A stretch of DNA of 64,000 nt. Origin: Xanthobacteraceae bacterium. Lineage in GTDB: Bacteria; Pseudomonadota; Alphaproteobacteria; Rhizobiales; Xanthobacteraceae. A model generated the notes under the pieces. That model had not been told where the DNA came from, ran no database searches, and worked only from the letters and a program-made list of their open reading frames with translations. Where the stretch lies: positions 1 through 64,000 of the forward strand of contig JAQSWY010000003.1 of assembly GCA_029266425.1 (NCBI GenBank), in the 5' to 3' direction. Every line of letters begins with the position of its first letter. Within the stretch, counting starts at the first letter, position 1. A program made the translations under genes and the position numbers. This document shows, in pieces, positions 26,637 through 37,545 of the stretch.

Positions 26637-27635
26637 ATGATCGACACCTCCCGCCGCAGCCTGCTCACCGGCGCCGCCGCGCTCGGGGCAGTCCTGCCCT
26701 TCGCCGGTGCACTGTCCACGCTCGGGGCCAGCCCCGCGGAAGCGGCGCTGCAGCCGGTCGGCCAGCAGGTGCCCGGCGTCTACCGCTACAAGGTCGGCAG
26801 CATCGAACTCACCGCCGTCAATGATGGCGTGCGCACCTTCCCGCTCGCCGAGGCCTTCGTGAAGAACGCCAAGCTCGACGAGGTCAATGCCGCGCTCGAG
26901 GCCGGCTTCATGCCGAAGGGTCAGGTCACCGCCCAGTTCAACCCGCTGCTGCTCAATACCGGCGGCAAGCTGGTGCTGATCGACACCGGCAACGGCCCGC
27001 AGGCCGGCAATGCCACGGTCGGCAAGCTCAGCGCCAATCTCGGCTGGGCCGGGGTCAAGCCCGCCGATGTGGACATCGTCATCATCTCGCACTTCCACGG
27101 CGATCACATCAACGGCCTGCGCACCGACGATGGCATGCTCGCCTTCCCGAACGCCGAGATCCTGGTGCCGGCGCCGGAATGGGCGTTCTGGATGGACGAG
27201 GGCGAGATGAGCCGCGCCCCCGAGGGCATGAAAGGCGCGTTCACCAATGTCCGCCGCGTCTTCAAGGACCTCGACAGCCGCGTCCGGCGCTATGAGTGGG
27301 ACAAGGAGATCGCTCCCGGCATCACCTCGGTGAATGCCGCCGGCCACACTCCCGGCCACACCGCTTATGTCGTCGCCTCGGGCGATGCCAAGCTGTTCGT
27401 GCAGTCCGACACGACCAACACGCCGGTGCTGTTCGTCCCGCACCCGGACTGGCAGGTGCAGTACGACATGGACGGCGCCAAGGCCGCCGAAACCCGCCGC
27501 AAGGTCTATGACATGCTGGCAGCCGAGCGCATGCAGATGGTCGGTTACCATTATCCCTTCCCGGCGACCGGCTTCATCTCCAAGGACGGAGCCGGCTACC
27601 GTTTCGTACCGGCCATGTGGAATCCGGCGATCTGA
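26637..27635 (+). CDS. MBL-fold metallohydrolase with Tat-like signal
   Basis: MIDTSRRSLLTGAAALGAVLPFAG; ISHFHGDHINGLRT metal motif. Confidence 0.92.
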   Translation: MIDTSRRSLLTGAAALGAVLPFAGALSTLGASPAEAALQPVGQQVPGVYRYKVGSIELTAVNDGVRTFPLAEAFVKNAKLDEVNAALEAGFMPKGQVTAQFNPLLLNTGGKLVLIDTGNGPQAGNATVGKLSANLGWAGVKPADVDIVIISHFHGDHINGLRTDDGMLAFPNAEILVPAPEWAFWMDEGEMSRAPEGMKGAFTNVRRVFKDLDSRVRRYEWDKEIAPGITSVNAAGHTPGHTAYVVASGDAKLFVQSDTTNTPVLFVPHPDWQVQYDMDGAKAAETRRKVYDMLAAERMQMVGYHYPFPATGFISKDGAGYRFVPAMWNPAI

Positions 27636-27738
27636 ATCGCCGGCGGGAATGGCGCCGATGGATTTGCGCGCGGGAGGCCGCTATCAATCGCGGCTTCCCG
27701 CATGACGAATTCGGATGCTCCCATGACTGAGACCTTCC

Positions 27739-27990
27739 ATGACTGACACCTTGCCCGACCGCCTCTCCTCCGACCCCAACAGCCCGTTCTACGACGCCGA
27801 GCTGCTGGAGCGCGGCATCGGCATCCGCTTCAAGGGCGCCGAGAAGACCAATGTCGAGGAATATTGCGTCAGCGAGGGCTGGATCCGGGTCGCCGTTGGC
27901 AAGGCCAAGGACCGCGCCGGCAACCCGATGACGGTCAAGCTCAAGGGCGAGGTGGTGCCGTATCTCAAGGACGCGCCGGAAGCGGAGTGA
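27739..27990 (+). CDS. DUF3297 family protein
   Basis: MTDTLPDRLSSDPNSPFYDAELLERGIGIRFKGAEKTNVEEYCVSEGWIRVAVGKAKDRAGNPMTVKLKGEVVPYL. Confidence 0.85.
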   Translation: MTDTLPDRLSSDPNSPFYDAELLERGIGIRFKGAEKTNVEEYCVSEGWIRVAVGKAKDRAGNPMTVKLKGEVVPYLKDAPEAE

Positions 27991-28008
27991 TCGCTTTCCC
28001 TAGCCAAT

Positions 28009-28144
28009 CGTCATCCCGGCCGCAGCGAAGCGGAGAGCCGGGATCGCCTGCGGCCGAGTGAACCTCCTGCCTCGACGCCAGTAGACGCGCGCGAACTTCC
28101 CGTTATCCCGGCTCTACGCCCTGCGGGCTACGGCCGGGATGACG
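28009..28144. repeat. REP/RIME-like intergenic inverted repeat (CCGGCC family)
   Basis: CGTCATCCCGGCCGCAGCGAAGCGGAGAGCCGGGATCG...TATCCCGGCTCTACGCCCTGCGGGCTACGGCCGGGATGACG. Confidence 0.75.
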
Positions 28145-28165
28145 AATGCGGTGAAGAGAGACGCC

Positions 28166-28501
28166 CTACTCCTCCGTCTCATCCTCGATCCAGGCGAGAT
28201 ATTCCGCATCGCCACCGGACACCGGGATGAACAAGATCGCTGGGGTGTCATAGGCATGGCGCGCCCTCACCGCCTGCGCCACCGGCTCGGCAAGATCCGA
28301 GCGGGTCTTCAGGATCATCACCACTTCCTCGGCGCGCTCGATCTCGCCCTGCCAGCGATAGAGCGAGATCATGCCGGGCATGATGTTCACGCAGGCCGCC
28401 AACCCGTCGGCGACGATGGCGCGGCCGGCCGCTTCCGCCTCGACGAGCGAAGGCCACGTCGTATAGACAAGCACTGTGCTATACGCGTCATCCGGCGCCA
28501 T
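28166..28501 (-). CDS. cutA: Divalent-cation tolerance protein CutA
   Basis: [58 protein letters not shown]. Confidence 0.95.
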   Translation of the reverse strand: MAPDDAYSTVLVYTTWPSLVEAEAAGRAIVADGLAACVNIMPGMISLYRWQGEIERAEEVVMILKTRSDLAEPVAQAVRARHAYDTPAILFIPVSGGDAEYLAWIEDETEE

Positions 28502-28530
28502 TCCCTCGTCTCCCGCGCATCGGCCGTCCC

Positions 28531-29373
28531 ATGAACGAAGCCGCCCGTCCTTCCCCCGATGCCGAGACCGCGGCGGTGGCCGCTGCCCGCACCATTGAAT
28601 CCAATCGAGCATATGGCCGAATCGCCTTTGTCGCGAGTGAGGCGCAGGACGCCATCGAAGCGCGCGCCCAGCTCGTCGCCCTCTACGGCGCGGCAACGCC
28701 GGAAGAGGCGGACATCGTGGTGGCGCTCGGCGGCGATGGCTTCATGCTGCAGACACTGCACCGCTTCCGCGACACCGGCATTCCGATCTATGGAATGAAC
28801 CGCGGCTCGGTCGGCTTCCTGATGAACGCCTTCCATCTCGACGATCTGAGCGGGCGCATCGCGAAGGCGGAACGGGTGACCATTCACCCGCTGATGATGG
28901 AAGCCGTGGACGCCGCCGGCCACGTCTATCGCGCTCCGGCGATCAACGAGGTCTCGCTGATCCGCCAGTCCTACCAGGCCTCGAAGCTGCGGATTTCGAT
29001 CGACGGCAAGCTTCGGTTGGAAGAGCTGATCTGCGACGGCGTGCTGGTCGCGACCCCGGCCGGCTCGACCGCCTACAACCTCTCGGCGCAGGGGCCGATC
29101 CTCCCTGTGGGCACGCCACTCTTGGCGGTGACCCCGATCTCCGCCTTCCGCCCGCGGCGCTGGCGCGGCGCCCTGGTGCCGGATACGGCCGAGGTCGAGA
29201 TCGACGTGTTGGAAGCCGACAAGCGCCCGGTCAACGCCACCGCCGACCACTATCAGGTACTGAACGTCGTCAAGGTCAGCGCGCGGCTCGATCCGGGCTC
29301 GTCGATGATCATGCTGTTCGACCCCGATCATTCGATCGAGGAGCGCATCCTGCGCGAGCAGTTCACGTATTGA
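28531..29373 (+). CDS. nadK: NAD kinase
   Basis: [59 protein letters not shown]. Confidence 0.96.
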   Translation: MNEAARPSPDAETAAVAAARTIESNRAYGRIAFVASEAQDAIEARAQLVALYGAATPEEADIVVALGGDGFMLQTLHRFRDTGIPIYGMNRGSVGFLMNAFHLDDLSGRIAKAERVTIHPLMMEAVDAAGHVYRAPAINEVSLIRQSYQASKLRISIDGKLRLEELICDGVLVATPAGSTAYNLSAQGPILPVGTPLLAVTPISAFRPRRWRGALVPDTAEVEIDVLEADKRPVNATADHYQVLNVVKVSARLDPGSSMIMLFDPDHSIEERILREQFTY

Positions 29374-29388
29374 CCGAACGCCCGGACG

Positions 29389-29475
29389 TTGTCATGGCGG
29401 GGCTTGTCCCGGCCATCTCGACCTCTGATGCACCGTCAGGAATCGTCATCCCCGGCACAAGGCCGGGGATGACGT
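29389..29475. repeat. REP/RIME-like intergenic repeat
   Basis: GTCATGGCGGGGCTTGTCCCGGCCATCTCG...CGTCATCCCCGGCACAAGGCCGGGGATGACG. Confidence 0.7.
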
Positions 29476-29493
29476 GGTTCCGTGATGGAGAGG

Positions 29494-30657
29494 CTAAGCC
29501 GCCAGCCCGCCCTCCAGCGCCCGAGCCTCGTCGCGCGCGGCTTCCGCCTGCCAGCGGCGGAGCTGGTTGAGGATGTGGTCGATCTCGCCGCCGGCCGGCA
29601 TGTTGCGGTGCTGCTCCAGAACGCGCTCGACAATGCGCCGCTTGAGCCCCGGCGGCTCGTGCAGGGCATCCGCGCCGGCATCGACATAGCTCGCCTTCTG
29701 CACCACCTCCAGCGCGGTGCGGAAGGCCACGAAGGCGCCGCGCGGCAGGCCGGCCCGGTCATAGAGCGCGCGGAACGCGCTTCCCGTCCGGTCGGCGGCG
29801 AGCGCCGCCACCTTGGCGGTCGGCAGGCCCGAGAGCAGCGACACCGCCTCGAAGAACAGCCGCACATGGCCGGACAGCAGCGAGCGCAGCACCAGCGCCG
29901 AGGTGAGCTCGCCCTTGGCGCGCAGATGCTCGACGAAGGACCGCACATCCTCCGCCGGCCGCTCGTGCGCCAGATCCTGCGCGATCGCGACGGTCGCCTT
30001 CTCGCACGCCTCCTTGGTGAGGCGCGCCGCCTGCTCGGGGGGCAGCCACTCCTTCTGCACCACGAAGGCGGAGAGCGTATCGGCGACCGAGCGGATCAGC
30101 GCCTGGTGGGCTTCGGCGGGCAGGCCGTCGCGGCGCAGCAGCGCCTCGCGCAGCGCGGGCAAATGGCCGAAACGCGAGACGATGCGGCCCAGCGCGAAGC
30201 CGGGCACGTCCGATCCCTCATTCTCGATCAGGGTCAGGCAGGCATTGGCACCGCCGACTTCGGCGATGGCGGCGGCGACCGGCGCCGGCACCATCTCCCG
30301 CGAGGCGATCGCGGCCTGGCGCCAGCCATCGCCCTCACCCACCACCTCGACCAGTTCGCCGACGCTCAGCACCGGCGAGCGGGCCAGCACCAGCTCGCCG
30401 ATCTCGCCTGGCTCTGCGGCGAGCGCCAGCATGACGCCGATCGGCGCCTGCCGATGGGAAGCCAGCGTCTGGGCGAGCGCGAGGCGCACCAGCGGCGATG
30501 GATCGTCCAGCAGCAGCAGCAGCGCCGCCTCGGCGGCGCGGCGATCCTCGGGGGAGAGTTCGGAGTGGAGATAGGCCCGCGCCAGTGCGCCGGTGGCATC
30601 CGCCCGCTCAGTGGCAGGCGCCGTCTTCACCCATTTCAGGAACTGACGCACGATCAT
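29494..30657 (-). CDS. DUF2336 domain-containing protein
   Basis: Helical-repeat protein with LSPEDRRAAEAALLLLLDDPSPLVRLALAQTLA...IGELVLARSPVLSVGELVEVVGEG. Confidence 0.82.
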   Translation of the reverse strand: MIVRQFLKWVKTAPATERADATGALARAYLHSELSPEDRRAAEAALLLLLDDPSPLVRLALAQTLASHRQAPIGVMLALAAEPGEIGELVLARSPVLSVGELVEVVGEGDGWRQAAIASREMVPAPVAAAIAEVGGANACLTLIENEGSDVPGFALGRIVSRFGHLPALREALLRRDGLPAEAHQALIRSVADTLSAFVVQKEWLPPEQAARLTKEACEKATVAIAQDLAHERPAEDVRSFVEHLRAKGELTSALVLRSLLSGHVRLFFEAVSLLSGLPTAKVAALAADRTGSAFRALYDRAGLPRGAFVAFRTALEVVQKASYVDAGADALHEPPGLKRRIVERVLEQHRNMPAGGEIDHILNQLRRWQAEAARDEARALEGGLAA

Positions 30658-30742
30658 GGCAGCGGCCCACGCGATCATTACACGAGGGGTACTATGCGCC
30701 TGCCCGATTTAAGAAAGCGTTGACCATAAGACGGGCCAGGTC

Positions 30743-31822
30743 CTACTGCGCGGTCACCTCGATATCGGAATCCTTGCCGGGTTCGACATTGAATTCCTTG
30801 GTGTAGGTCTTGCCGTCATTGCGGGCGATGGCGACGTAATCGCCCTCGGCAAGCACGAAGACCGGGAAGGCACCCACCGATTCCTTGATGGTGTCGCCGC
30901 CGGGCGTCAGCACCGACCATTGCGTGTCCGGCAGGGCATCGCCGCCGACGTTCTTCACCAGCTTCAGCGTGATCTCGGCGGCGCGATGATGGATGGTCGC
31001 GTCGGTGAGCTTGCCGGGCTGCACGTTCAGGTCCGCCTGGATCACCGCATTGGCGTCGCCATAGGTTGAGACGACATAATAATTGCCGGACGGCAGCACG
31101 ATCAGGTCGCCGGTATTGGCGCCGCGGAAGAACGGGCGGCTCGATGTCCTGCCCTGCAGGAAGCTGCCCTCGAAGATGTCGAAGGTCACCTTCTGCCCCG
31201 GGATCGGCTTGTCATTGACGTCGCTCTGCAGCTTCACCCCGCCCGCCGAGAGCACCATCTGCTCGCGCCGCGACGAGGCGCCGACCATGACGCGCTTGGC
31301 GGCGCTGGCGAGCCCGTAGGAGACATGGATCACATAGCCACCGGGCGACAGGAAGAACACCGGCGCCGGCTCCACCGCCTCCGCCACCAGCGGATAGGCG
31401 CCGGAGGCTTCTGGCTTGTCGGCGAAGACGCGCCAGACGAGACCGCGCGGAATGAAGGGGTCCGCATCGCCGAAGCGGGCGCTCACCCCGATTGCTGCCT
31501 TGCCCGCCGGCGGCTGCGGCAGGACAGTGTGCGGATCGCCGCTGCTGGGCGGGGGTGGCTGCCCGCCGGGATTGAGCAGCGTCTGCGGCGTGAATCCCCC
31601 GCCCGCGCCCGGACGCGGCGCGGCCGGCGTGCCGGTGAAGGGCAGCACCTGGGTGAACGCCGGCGCCCGATTCTGTCCGCCCGGCTGCTGGGCGGCGGCC
31701 GGCATCGCCCCGAGCACGGCCACAACGCCAAGCGCCGCAAAAAGGCCAAGCGCCGCCGCAATCCGGAGCGGCGCGCGGAGCTGACGTTGGGGCATTGATA
31801 TGAGGGCGACGATCAGCGGCAT
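30743..31822 (-). CDS. Conserved hypothetical secreted protein
   Basis: Signal peptide (GLFAALGVVAVLGAMPAAAQQ), proline-rich linker, long extracytoplasmic beta-rich region; start may be 31795. Confidence 0.7.
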   Translation of the reverse strand: MPLIVALISMPQRQLRAPLRIAAALGLFAALGVVAVLGAMPAAAQQPGGQNRAPAFTQVLPFTGTPAAPRPGAGGGFTPQTLLNPGGQPPPPSSGDPHTVLPQPPAGKAAIGVSARFGDADPFIPRGLVWRVFADKPEASGAYPLVAEAVEPAPVFFLSPGGYVIHVSYGLASAAKRVMVGASSRREQMVLSAGGVKLQSDVNDKPIPGQKVTFDIFEGSFLQGRTSSRPFFRGANTGDLIVLPSGNYYVVSTYGDANAVIQADLNVQPGKLTDATIHHRAAEITLKLVKNVGGDALPDTQWSVLTPGGDTIKESVGAFPVFVLAEGDYVAIARNDGKTYTKEFNVEPGKDSDIEVTAQ

Positions 31823-31933
31823 GACAACCTTGTGGTGCCTCCAAACCGGGGCGAATTCAAGTCATTGCTATTGCCCCGGCGCTTGGTCCGATGCCGTGGC
31901 CGTGCTACCGCGAAACGCCTCAAGGAAGAACCC

Positions 31934-32497
31934 ATGATCGACGCATTGACTCTGCTCCGCACCCGCAAGAGCCCGAAAATATTCGACCTTGCCGCTCCCG
32001 GCCCGGGCGCATCCGAGATCGACGCCATGCTCGCCATCGCCTCGCGCGTGCCGGACCATGGCAAGCTGGCGCCATGGCGCTTCGTGGTGTTCGAGGGCGA
32101 GGCGCGCGAGCGCGCAGGTGCGGCCATTGCGGAGGTCTTCCGGCAGGACAGTGCGGATGCCGACGAGGACCGCATCGCGATCGAGCGCACCCGGCTCACC
32201 CGCGCCCCGGTCGTGATCGCCGTGGTGTCCCGGGCCGGCCCGCACGTCAAGATCCCGGAATGGGAACAGCTGATGTCGGGTGCCGCCGCCGCGACGCTGC
32301 TGGTGCTCGCCGCCCATGCGCACGGCTATGCCGCGACCTGGCTCACCGAATGGTACGCCTATGATCCGCGCACCCGCGCCGCCTTCGGCCTTTCGGAGAA
32401 TGAGCGCATCGTCGGCTTCGTCCATATCGGAACGCTCGCCAAGGCGCAGGATGACCGCCCCCGCCCGGCGCTCGCCGATATCGTCACGAGGTTCTGA
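31934..32497 (+). CDS. Nitroreductase family protein
   Basis: LLRTRKSPKIFDLAAPGPGASEIDAMLAIASRVPDHGKLAPWRFVVFEG; AAATLLVLAAHAHGYAATWLTEW. Confidence 0.92.
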   Translation: MIDALTLLRTRKSPKIFDLAAPGPGASEIDAMLAIASRVPDHGKLAPWRFVVFEGEARERAGAAIAEVFRQDSADADEDRIAIERTRLTRAPVVIAVVSRAGPHVKIPEWEQLMSGAAAATLLVLAAHAHGYAATWLTEWYAYDPRTRAAFGLSENERIVGFVHIGTLAKAQDDRPRPALADIVTRF

Positions 32498-33096
32498 TGT
32501 TTTACGAGCCGTCGAAGCGCAACCACGGCCTGCCGCACGGTCCGCTGAAGGCCATCGTCGCCCCGCGCCCGATCGGCTGGATATCGAGCCTCGCCGCAGA
32601 CGGTACCGCCAATCTTGCCCCTTATTCCTTCTTCAACCTTGTGAGCGAGGCGCCGGACGTGGTCGCCTTCTCCAGCGATGGGCGCAAGCACTCGGTCGAG
32701 AACATCGAGGCGACCGGCGAGTTCGTCTGCAATCTCGCGACCTTGTCCCTGCTCGAGCAGGTGAACCTCACCTCCAAGCCGATCGCGCCGCACGAGAGCG
32801 AGTTCGAGCTTGCCGGGCTTGAGCGCGCGCCCTCGCGCCTCGTCAAGCCGCCTCGCGTAGCTGCCTCGCCCTGCGCGCTCGAATGCGTCTGGACCGAGAC
32901 CATCGAGGTGAAGGCACGCGGCGGCGTGCCGTCCGGCAATTTCCTGGTGTTCGGCGAAGTGGTGGGCATCCATATCGATGACAGCTTCATCGAGAACGGC
33001 CTCCTGCGCACCGCGCTCCTGCAGCCGCTCGCCCGCCTCGGCTATTTCGACTATTCCTGGGTCGCCGAAGCTAAGTCGCTGCCGCGCCCCAGATAA
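32497..33096 (+). CDS. Flavin reductase family protein (FMN-binding)
   Basis: LKAIVAPRPIGWISSLAADGTANLAPYSFFNLVSEAPDVVAFSS; start overlaps the upstream stop codon. Confidence 0.92.
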   Translation: MFYEPSKRNHGLPHGPLKAIVAPRPIGWISSLAADGTANLAPYSFFNLVSEAPDVVAFSSDGRKHSVENIEATGEFVCNLATLSLLEQVNLTSKPIAPHESEFELAGLERAPSRLVKPPRVAASPCALECVWTETIEVKARGGVPSGNFLVFGEVVGIHIDDSFIENGLLRTALLQPLARLGYFDYSWVAEAKSLPRPR

Positions 33097-33330
33097 GCCG
33101 CGCATACAGACTTCATTCATGACGCAGTGTTTATCTGGTGCCGCACGCTGGAGGTGTAGCGTATTCCGGGCAGTGGCAAGGAACTCTGCAAGGCGCTCCA
33201 AGTTTCCCTATCGGCAAGCTGGAACACCTTGAAAGCAAATCATTTTCCGTGCGTGTCCCGCCTGCAATACCCGAAGCACGTTCTCGCCGGTAACATCGAA
33301 TCGACAGTTCCCCCAGAGGCGTTCCCCTCC

Positions 33331-34050
33331 ATGTCCGACGTCAATCGCCGTTTCTTCCTCGCCGGTCTGCCGATTGCTGGCCTTGCTCTCGGCCTCGGTG
33401 CCTGCAGCCAGACCTCCTCGGCGAACCGGGCGACGCTCACGAACCCGATCGCCTACACCCCGCTGTCGCCGATGCCGAGCAGCGCGTCGATGTACGGCCC
33501 GGTGCAGGATCGCTTCCCGATCGACGCGGTGGATACCTCGGACATCAATCCGATCTATCTGCGTCGCGAGGTCGACTACACCGGCCGCGAGGCGCCCGGC
33601 ACCATCGTCATCGATCCCAGCGCGCACTTCCTCTATTACGTGATGCCGGGCGGGCGGGCGATGCGTTATGGCGTCGGCGTCGGCAAGGAAGGCTTCGGCT
33701 GGTCTGGCTCGGCGACCATCAATTCCAAGCAGGAATGGCCGGACTGGTACCCGCCCAAGGAAATGATCGCCCGCCGTCCCGACATCAAGCCGCAGCTCAC
33801 CCAGCTGCAGAGCGGCATCGGCATGCATGGCGGCCCCGGCAACCCGCTCGGCGCCCGCGCCATGTATCTGTGGCAGAACGGCAAGGACACGCTCTTCCGC
33901 ATCCACGGCACCGTCGAGCCGAACACCATCGGCAGCAATGTCTCGTCCGGCTGCATCCGCATGATCAACCAGGATGCCATCGACCTCTACAACCGCGTCG
34001 CCATCGGCACCAAGGTCGTGGTGCTCGGCAGCGGGTCGAGGACCTCCTGA
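33331..34050 (+). CDS. L,D-transpeptidase (YkuD) with lipoprotein/Tat-like N-terminus
   Basis: HGGPGNPLGARAMYLWQNGKDTLFRIHGTVEPNTIGSNVSSGCIRMINQDAIDLYNRV; NRRFFLAGLPIAGLALGLGAC. Confidence 0.94.
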   Translation: MSDVNRRFFLAGLPIAGLALGLGACSQTSSANRATLTNPIAYTPLSPMPSSASMYGPVQDRFPIDAVDTSDINPIYLRREVDYTGREAPGTIVIDPSAHFLYYVMPGGRAMRYGVGVGKEGFGWSGSATINSKQEWPDWYPPKEMIARRPDIKPQLTQLQSGIGMHGGPGNPLGARAMYLWQNGKDTLFRIHGTVEPNTIGSNVSSGCIRMINQDAIDLYNRVAIGTKVVVLGSGSRTS

Positions 34051-34076
34051 CGGCCTGAGCTTAGTCCAGGATCGAC

Positions 34077-34163
34077 CGTCATCCCCGGCCCCGTGCCGGG
34101 GATCTCGATTCCTGGCCGAGCATCGGGAACCGAGATGGCCGGGACAAGCCCGGCCATGACGGC
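34077..34163. repeat. REP/RIME-like intergenic repeat
   Basis: CGTCATCCCCGGCCCCGTGCCGGGGATCTCG...CGAGATGGCCGGGACAAGCCCGGCCATGACGG. Confidence 0.7.
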
Positions 34164-34255
34164 GTAGATCGGGTCAGGCTCCGAAGCGCCTCCGTCGGAT
34201 TACGGTTGCAGCGGGCCTGCTGCAGTGCAACGCTGCCCTGAGGGGCAGGTTTTTC

Positions 34256-34897
34256 ATGAGCGGGCGAATCATCACACTGGCCCAGCAGAAGGGCGGCTCG
34301 GGCAAGACGACGGTTGCGGCGCATCTCGCCGTGGCGCTCTCGCGGACCAAGGCGCGGGTGGCCCTGCTCGATTGCGACCCGCAGGGGAGCCTGGGGGAAT
34401 GGTTCGAGGCGCGCGAGGCGCGCCTCGGTGAGGATGGCACCGGGCTCGATTTCCGCACCGCCAGCGGCTGGGGCGCCCGCCGCGAGGCACGCAGCCTTGC
34501 CCGTGACTATGACATCGTCGTCATCGACACCCCGCCGAAATCCGACATCGAATCCCGCCCCGCGATCGAGGCCGCCTCGCTCGTCGCGGTACCGGTGCAG
34601 CCGACGCCGATCGACCTCTGGGCGACGCAGCCGACGCTGGAGATGATCGCCAAGGAGGGCGCCCCCTCGCTGCTGATCATCAACCGCGCCTTGTCACGCG
34701 TGGCGCTCACCGAGGAGATCAGCGAGGCGATCCGCACGCTCGGCCACCCGGCGGCGGAGACAAGGCTCGGCAACCGCGTCGCCTTCGCCGCCAGCATGGG
34801 CGACGGCCGCACGATCCTGGAGACCGCGCCCGGCAGCAAGGGCGCACTCGAGGTCGAGGCGCTGGCCGCGGAGATCCGGCGGCACATCGGGGCGTGA
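34256..34897 (+). CDS. ParA/MinD-type ATPase (orphan)
   Basis: IITLAQQKGGSGKTTVAAHLAVAL, VALLDCDPQGSLGEW, DIVVIDTPP. Confidence 0.92.
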   Translation: MSGRIITLAQQKGGSGKTTVAAHLAVALSRTKARVALLDCDPQGSLGEWFEAREARLGEDGTGLDFRTASGWGARREARSLARDYDIVVIDTPPKSDIESRPAIEAASLVAVPVQPTPIDLWATQPTLEMIAKEGAPSLLIINRALSRVALTEEISEAIRTLGHPAAETRLGNRVAFAASMGDGRTILETAPGSKGALEVEALAAEIRRHIGA

Positions 34898-34924
34898 GGT
34901 CGCCTTCTCCGTCCTTCCAATCCG

Positions 34925-35057
34925 CGTCATCCCGGAGGGCCGCAGCGAGCCGGGATCGCGAACGACCCGGATCGCCTCCTTCGCCTTGAATAAGCGGAAG
35001 GTGCTTCGAACCTTCACGCGATCCCGGCTCTACGGCTTCGCCTCGGCCGAGATGACG
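34925..35057. repeat. REP/RIME-like intergenic repeat
   Basis: CGTCATCCCGGAGGGCCGCAGCGAGCCGGGATCG...CGATCCCGGCTCTACGGCTTCGCCTCGGCCGAGATGACG. Confidence 0.7.
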
Positions 35058-35079
35058 GTCTGGGTGAAGGGCAAAGGCC

Positions 35080-37044
35080 TCATGCCGCCGCCTTTTCCCT
35101 CACCACGTCCGGCGCGGTCGCCTCCACGACCAGGGACGCCAGCGCCTCGTCGAGCGTCATCGTCGTCTGGTTCGGCGAGCCGAGGCGCCGGATCGAGACG
35201 GTGCGCTCCGCCGCCTCCTTGCGCCCGACCACGATCAGCGCCGGCACCTTGGCCAGCGAATGCTCGCGGACCTTGTAGTTGATCTTCTCGTTTCGCACGT
35301 CGAGCTCGGCCCGCAGGCCGGCCTTCTTCGCCAGCGCGACGATCTCCTGCGCGTACTCGTCGCCCTCGGAGGTGATGGTCGCCACCACCGCCTGAGTCGG
35401 CGCCAGCCAGAGCGGGAAATGCCCGGCGAAATGCTCGACCAGGATGCCGGTGAAGCGCTCCATCGAGCCGCAAATGGCGCGATGGATCATCACCGGGGTC
35501 TTCTTACTGCCGTCGGCATCGACATAGAAGGCGCCGAAGCGCTCCGGCAGGTTGAAGTCGACCTGCGTCGTGCCGCACTGCCATTCGCGGCCGATGGCGT
35601 CGCGCAGCGTGTATTCGAACTTCGGCCCGTAGAAGGCGCCCTCGCCCGGCAAGATGGCGGTCTTGATGCGGTTGGACTGGGACGCGATCTGCTCCAGCAC
35701 CCGGCCCATCACCTCCTCGGCATGGTCCCACACCTCGTCGGTGCCGACGCGCTTGTCGGGGCGGGTCGAGAGCTTCACGATGATCTCGTCGAAGCCGAAA
35801 TCGGCATAGGTGGAGAGGATCAGATCGTTGATCTTCAGGCACTCCGCCGCCATCTGCTCCTCGGTGCAGAAGATGTGGGCATCGTCCTGGGTGAAGCCGC
35901 GCACCCGCATCAGCCCATGCAGCGCGCCGGACGGCTCGTAACGGTGCACTGCGCCGAACTCGGCAAGGCGCATCGGCAGGTCGCGATAGCTCTTCAGCCC
36001 ATGCTTGAAGATCTGCACATGGCCGGGACAGTTCATCGGCTTCAGCGCGAACACGCGCTCATCGTCAGTGCCGTCGCCCGCGGACTGCACCTTGAACATG
36101 TTCTCCTTGTACCAGCCCCAATGGCCGGAGGTCTCCCATAGCGACTTGTCGAGCACCTGCGGGGCATTGACCTCGGCATAGTCGGCCGCGAGGCGTCGGC
36201 GCATATAGGAGACGAGGCCCTGGAACAGGGTCCACCCCTTGGGGTGCCAGAACACGACGCCCGGCCCCTCCTCCTGGAAGTGGAACAGGTCCATCTCCCG
36301 CCCGAGCCGGCGGTGGTCGCGCTTCTCGGCTTCCTCGAGCTGGTGGATATAGGCGTCGAGCTCTTCCTGGGTGCGCCACGCGGTGCCGTAGATGCGGGTC
36401 AGCATCGGGTTGTTGGCATCGCCGCGCCAATAGGCGCCGGCCACCTTCATCAGCTTGAAGGCGCTGCCGATCTTGCCGACGCTCGGCATGTGCGGGCCAC
36501 GGCAGAGGTCGAACCAGGTGCCCTGCTTGTAGATCTTGATCGACTGGTCGGCCGGGATCGCATCCACCAGCTCGACCTTGAACGCCTCGCCCTTCTCGGC
36601 GAAGACGCGCTTCGTCTCGTCGCGGCTCCACACCTCCTTGGTGAAGGGCGCGTCGCGGGCGATGATCTCGCGCATCTTCTTCTCGATGGCGGGGAAGTCC
36701 TCCAGCGAGAACGGCTCGTTGCGGAAGAAGTCGTAATAGAAGCCGTTCTCGATCACCGGGCCGATCGTCACCTGGGTGCCCGGCCACAGCTCCTGCACCG
36801 CCTCGGCCAGCACATGCGCGGCATCGTGCCGGATCAGCTCCAGCGCTTCCGGGCTCTCGCGGGTGACGAGCTCGAATTTTGCGTCCGTGGTGATGGGATC
36901 GGACAAATCCGCCAGCGCGCCGTCGAGCTTCATGGCGAGCGATTTCTTGGCGAGCGATTTGGCGATGGATGAGGCGACCTCGGCTCCCGTGGTGCCGGGA
37001 ACGAATTCACGCACGGCGCCATCGGGGAAGGTGAGATGGATCAT
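35080..37044 (-). CDS. thrS: Threonine--tRNA ligase
   Basis: [23 protein letters not shown] domain; [73 protein letters not shown]. Confidence 0.98.
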   Translation of the reverse strand: MIHLTFPDGAVREFVPGTTGAEVASSIAKSLAKKSLAMKLDGALADLSDPITTDAKFELVTRESPEALELIRHDAAHVLAEAVQELWPGTQVTIGPVIENGFYYDFFRNEPFSLEDFPAIEKKMREIIARDAPFTKEVWSRDETKRVFAEKGEAFKVELVDAIPADQSIKIYKQGTWFDLCRGPHMPSVGKIGSAFKLMKVAGAYWRGDANNPMLTRIYGTAWRTQEELDAYIHQLEEAEKRDHRRLGREMDLFHFQEEGPGVVFWHPKGWTLFQGLVSYMRRRLAADYAEVNAPQVLDKSLWETSGHWGWYKENMFKVQSAGDGTDDERVFALKPMNCPGHVQIFKHGLKSYRDLPMRLAEFGAVHRYEPSGALHGLMRVRGFTQDDAHIFCTEEQMAAECLKINDLILSTYADFGFDEIIVKLSTRPDKRVGTDEVWDHAEEVMGRVLEQIASQSNRIKTAILPGEGAFYGPKFEYTLRDAIGREWQCGTTQVDFNLPERFGAFYVDADGSKKTPVMIHRAICGSMERFTGILVEHFAGHFPLWLAPTQAVVATITSEGDEYAQEIVALAKKAGLRAELDVRNEKINYKVREHSLAKVPALIVVGRKEAAERTVSIRRLGSPNQTTMTLDEALASLVVEATAPDVVREKAAA

Positions 37045-37116
37045 AGCTTTTCTCCTGCCCACTCCTGCGAACCACGCAGGTAGGCTTGTTGGTCAGCGAT
37101 CTTCGGTCCGCTGTAT

Positions 37117-37470
37117 TCAGTCGGCTTTGCGCACCCAGCTCGATGGCCGGCGCGCATAGCGCCACGGCATATACCAGGCGGCATTTGGCGGCAATTCGAC
37201 AGGCACCGCCTCGAATCCGGAGCCGCCCCACGGGTGGCAGCGGCAGACGCGGCCCGCCGCCATCCAGCCGCCGGCCCAGGCGCCATGGGTCGCGATCGCC
37301 GTATCCGCATATTCGGAGCAAGTCGGCAAATAGCGGCATTGCCGGCCCATGAAGGAGGAAAGCGTATAGCGGTAGGCGAGGATCGGGACGCGCAGAAGGG
37401 TGCGCGGAGCGGCGGCGATACAGCGCGATATCATCTCGCAATAGCCGCGAATGTTCATGTCATGAACCAA
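37117..37470 (-). CDS. yidD: Membrane protein insertion efficiency factor YidD
   Basis: LAYRYTLSSFMGRQCRYLPTCSEYADTAIATHGAWAGGWMAAGRVCRCHPWGGSGFEAVP. Confidence 0.95.
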   Translation of the reverse strand: MVHDMNIRGYCEMISRCIAAAPRTLLRVPILAYRYTLSSFMGRQCRYLPTCSEYADTAIATHGAWAGGWMAAGRVCRCHPWGGSGFEAVPVELPPNAAWYMPWRYARRPSSWVRKAD

Positions 37471-37545
37471 CCCTGCGCGCTGCAGCCCGAGATCGGGAAC
37501 ATCGCACCATCTGCCGCATTATCGAACGAGCGCTCTCAGGACCGG

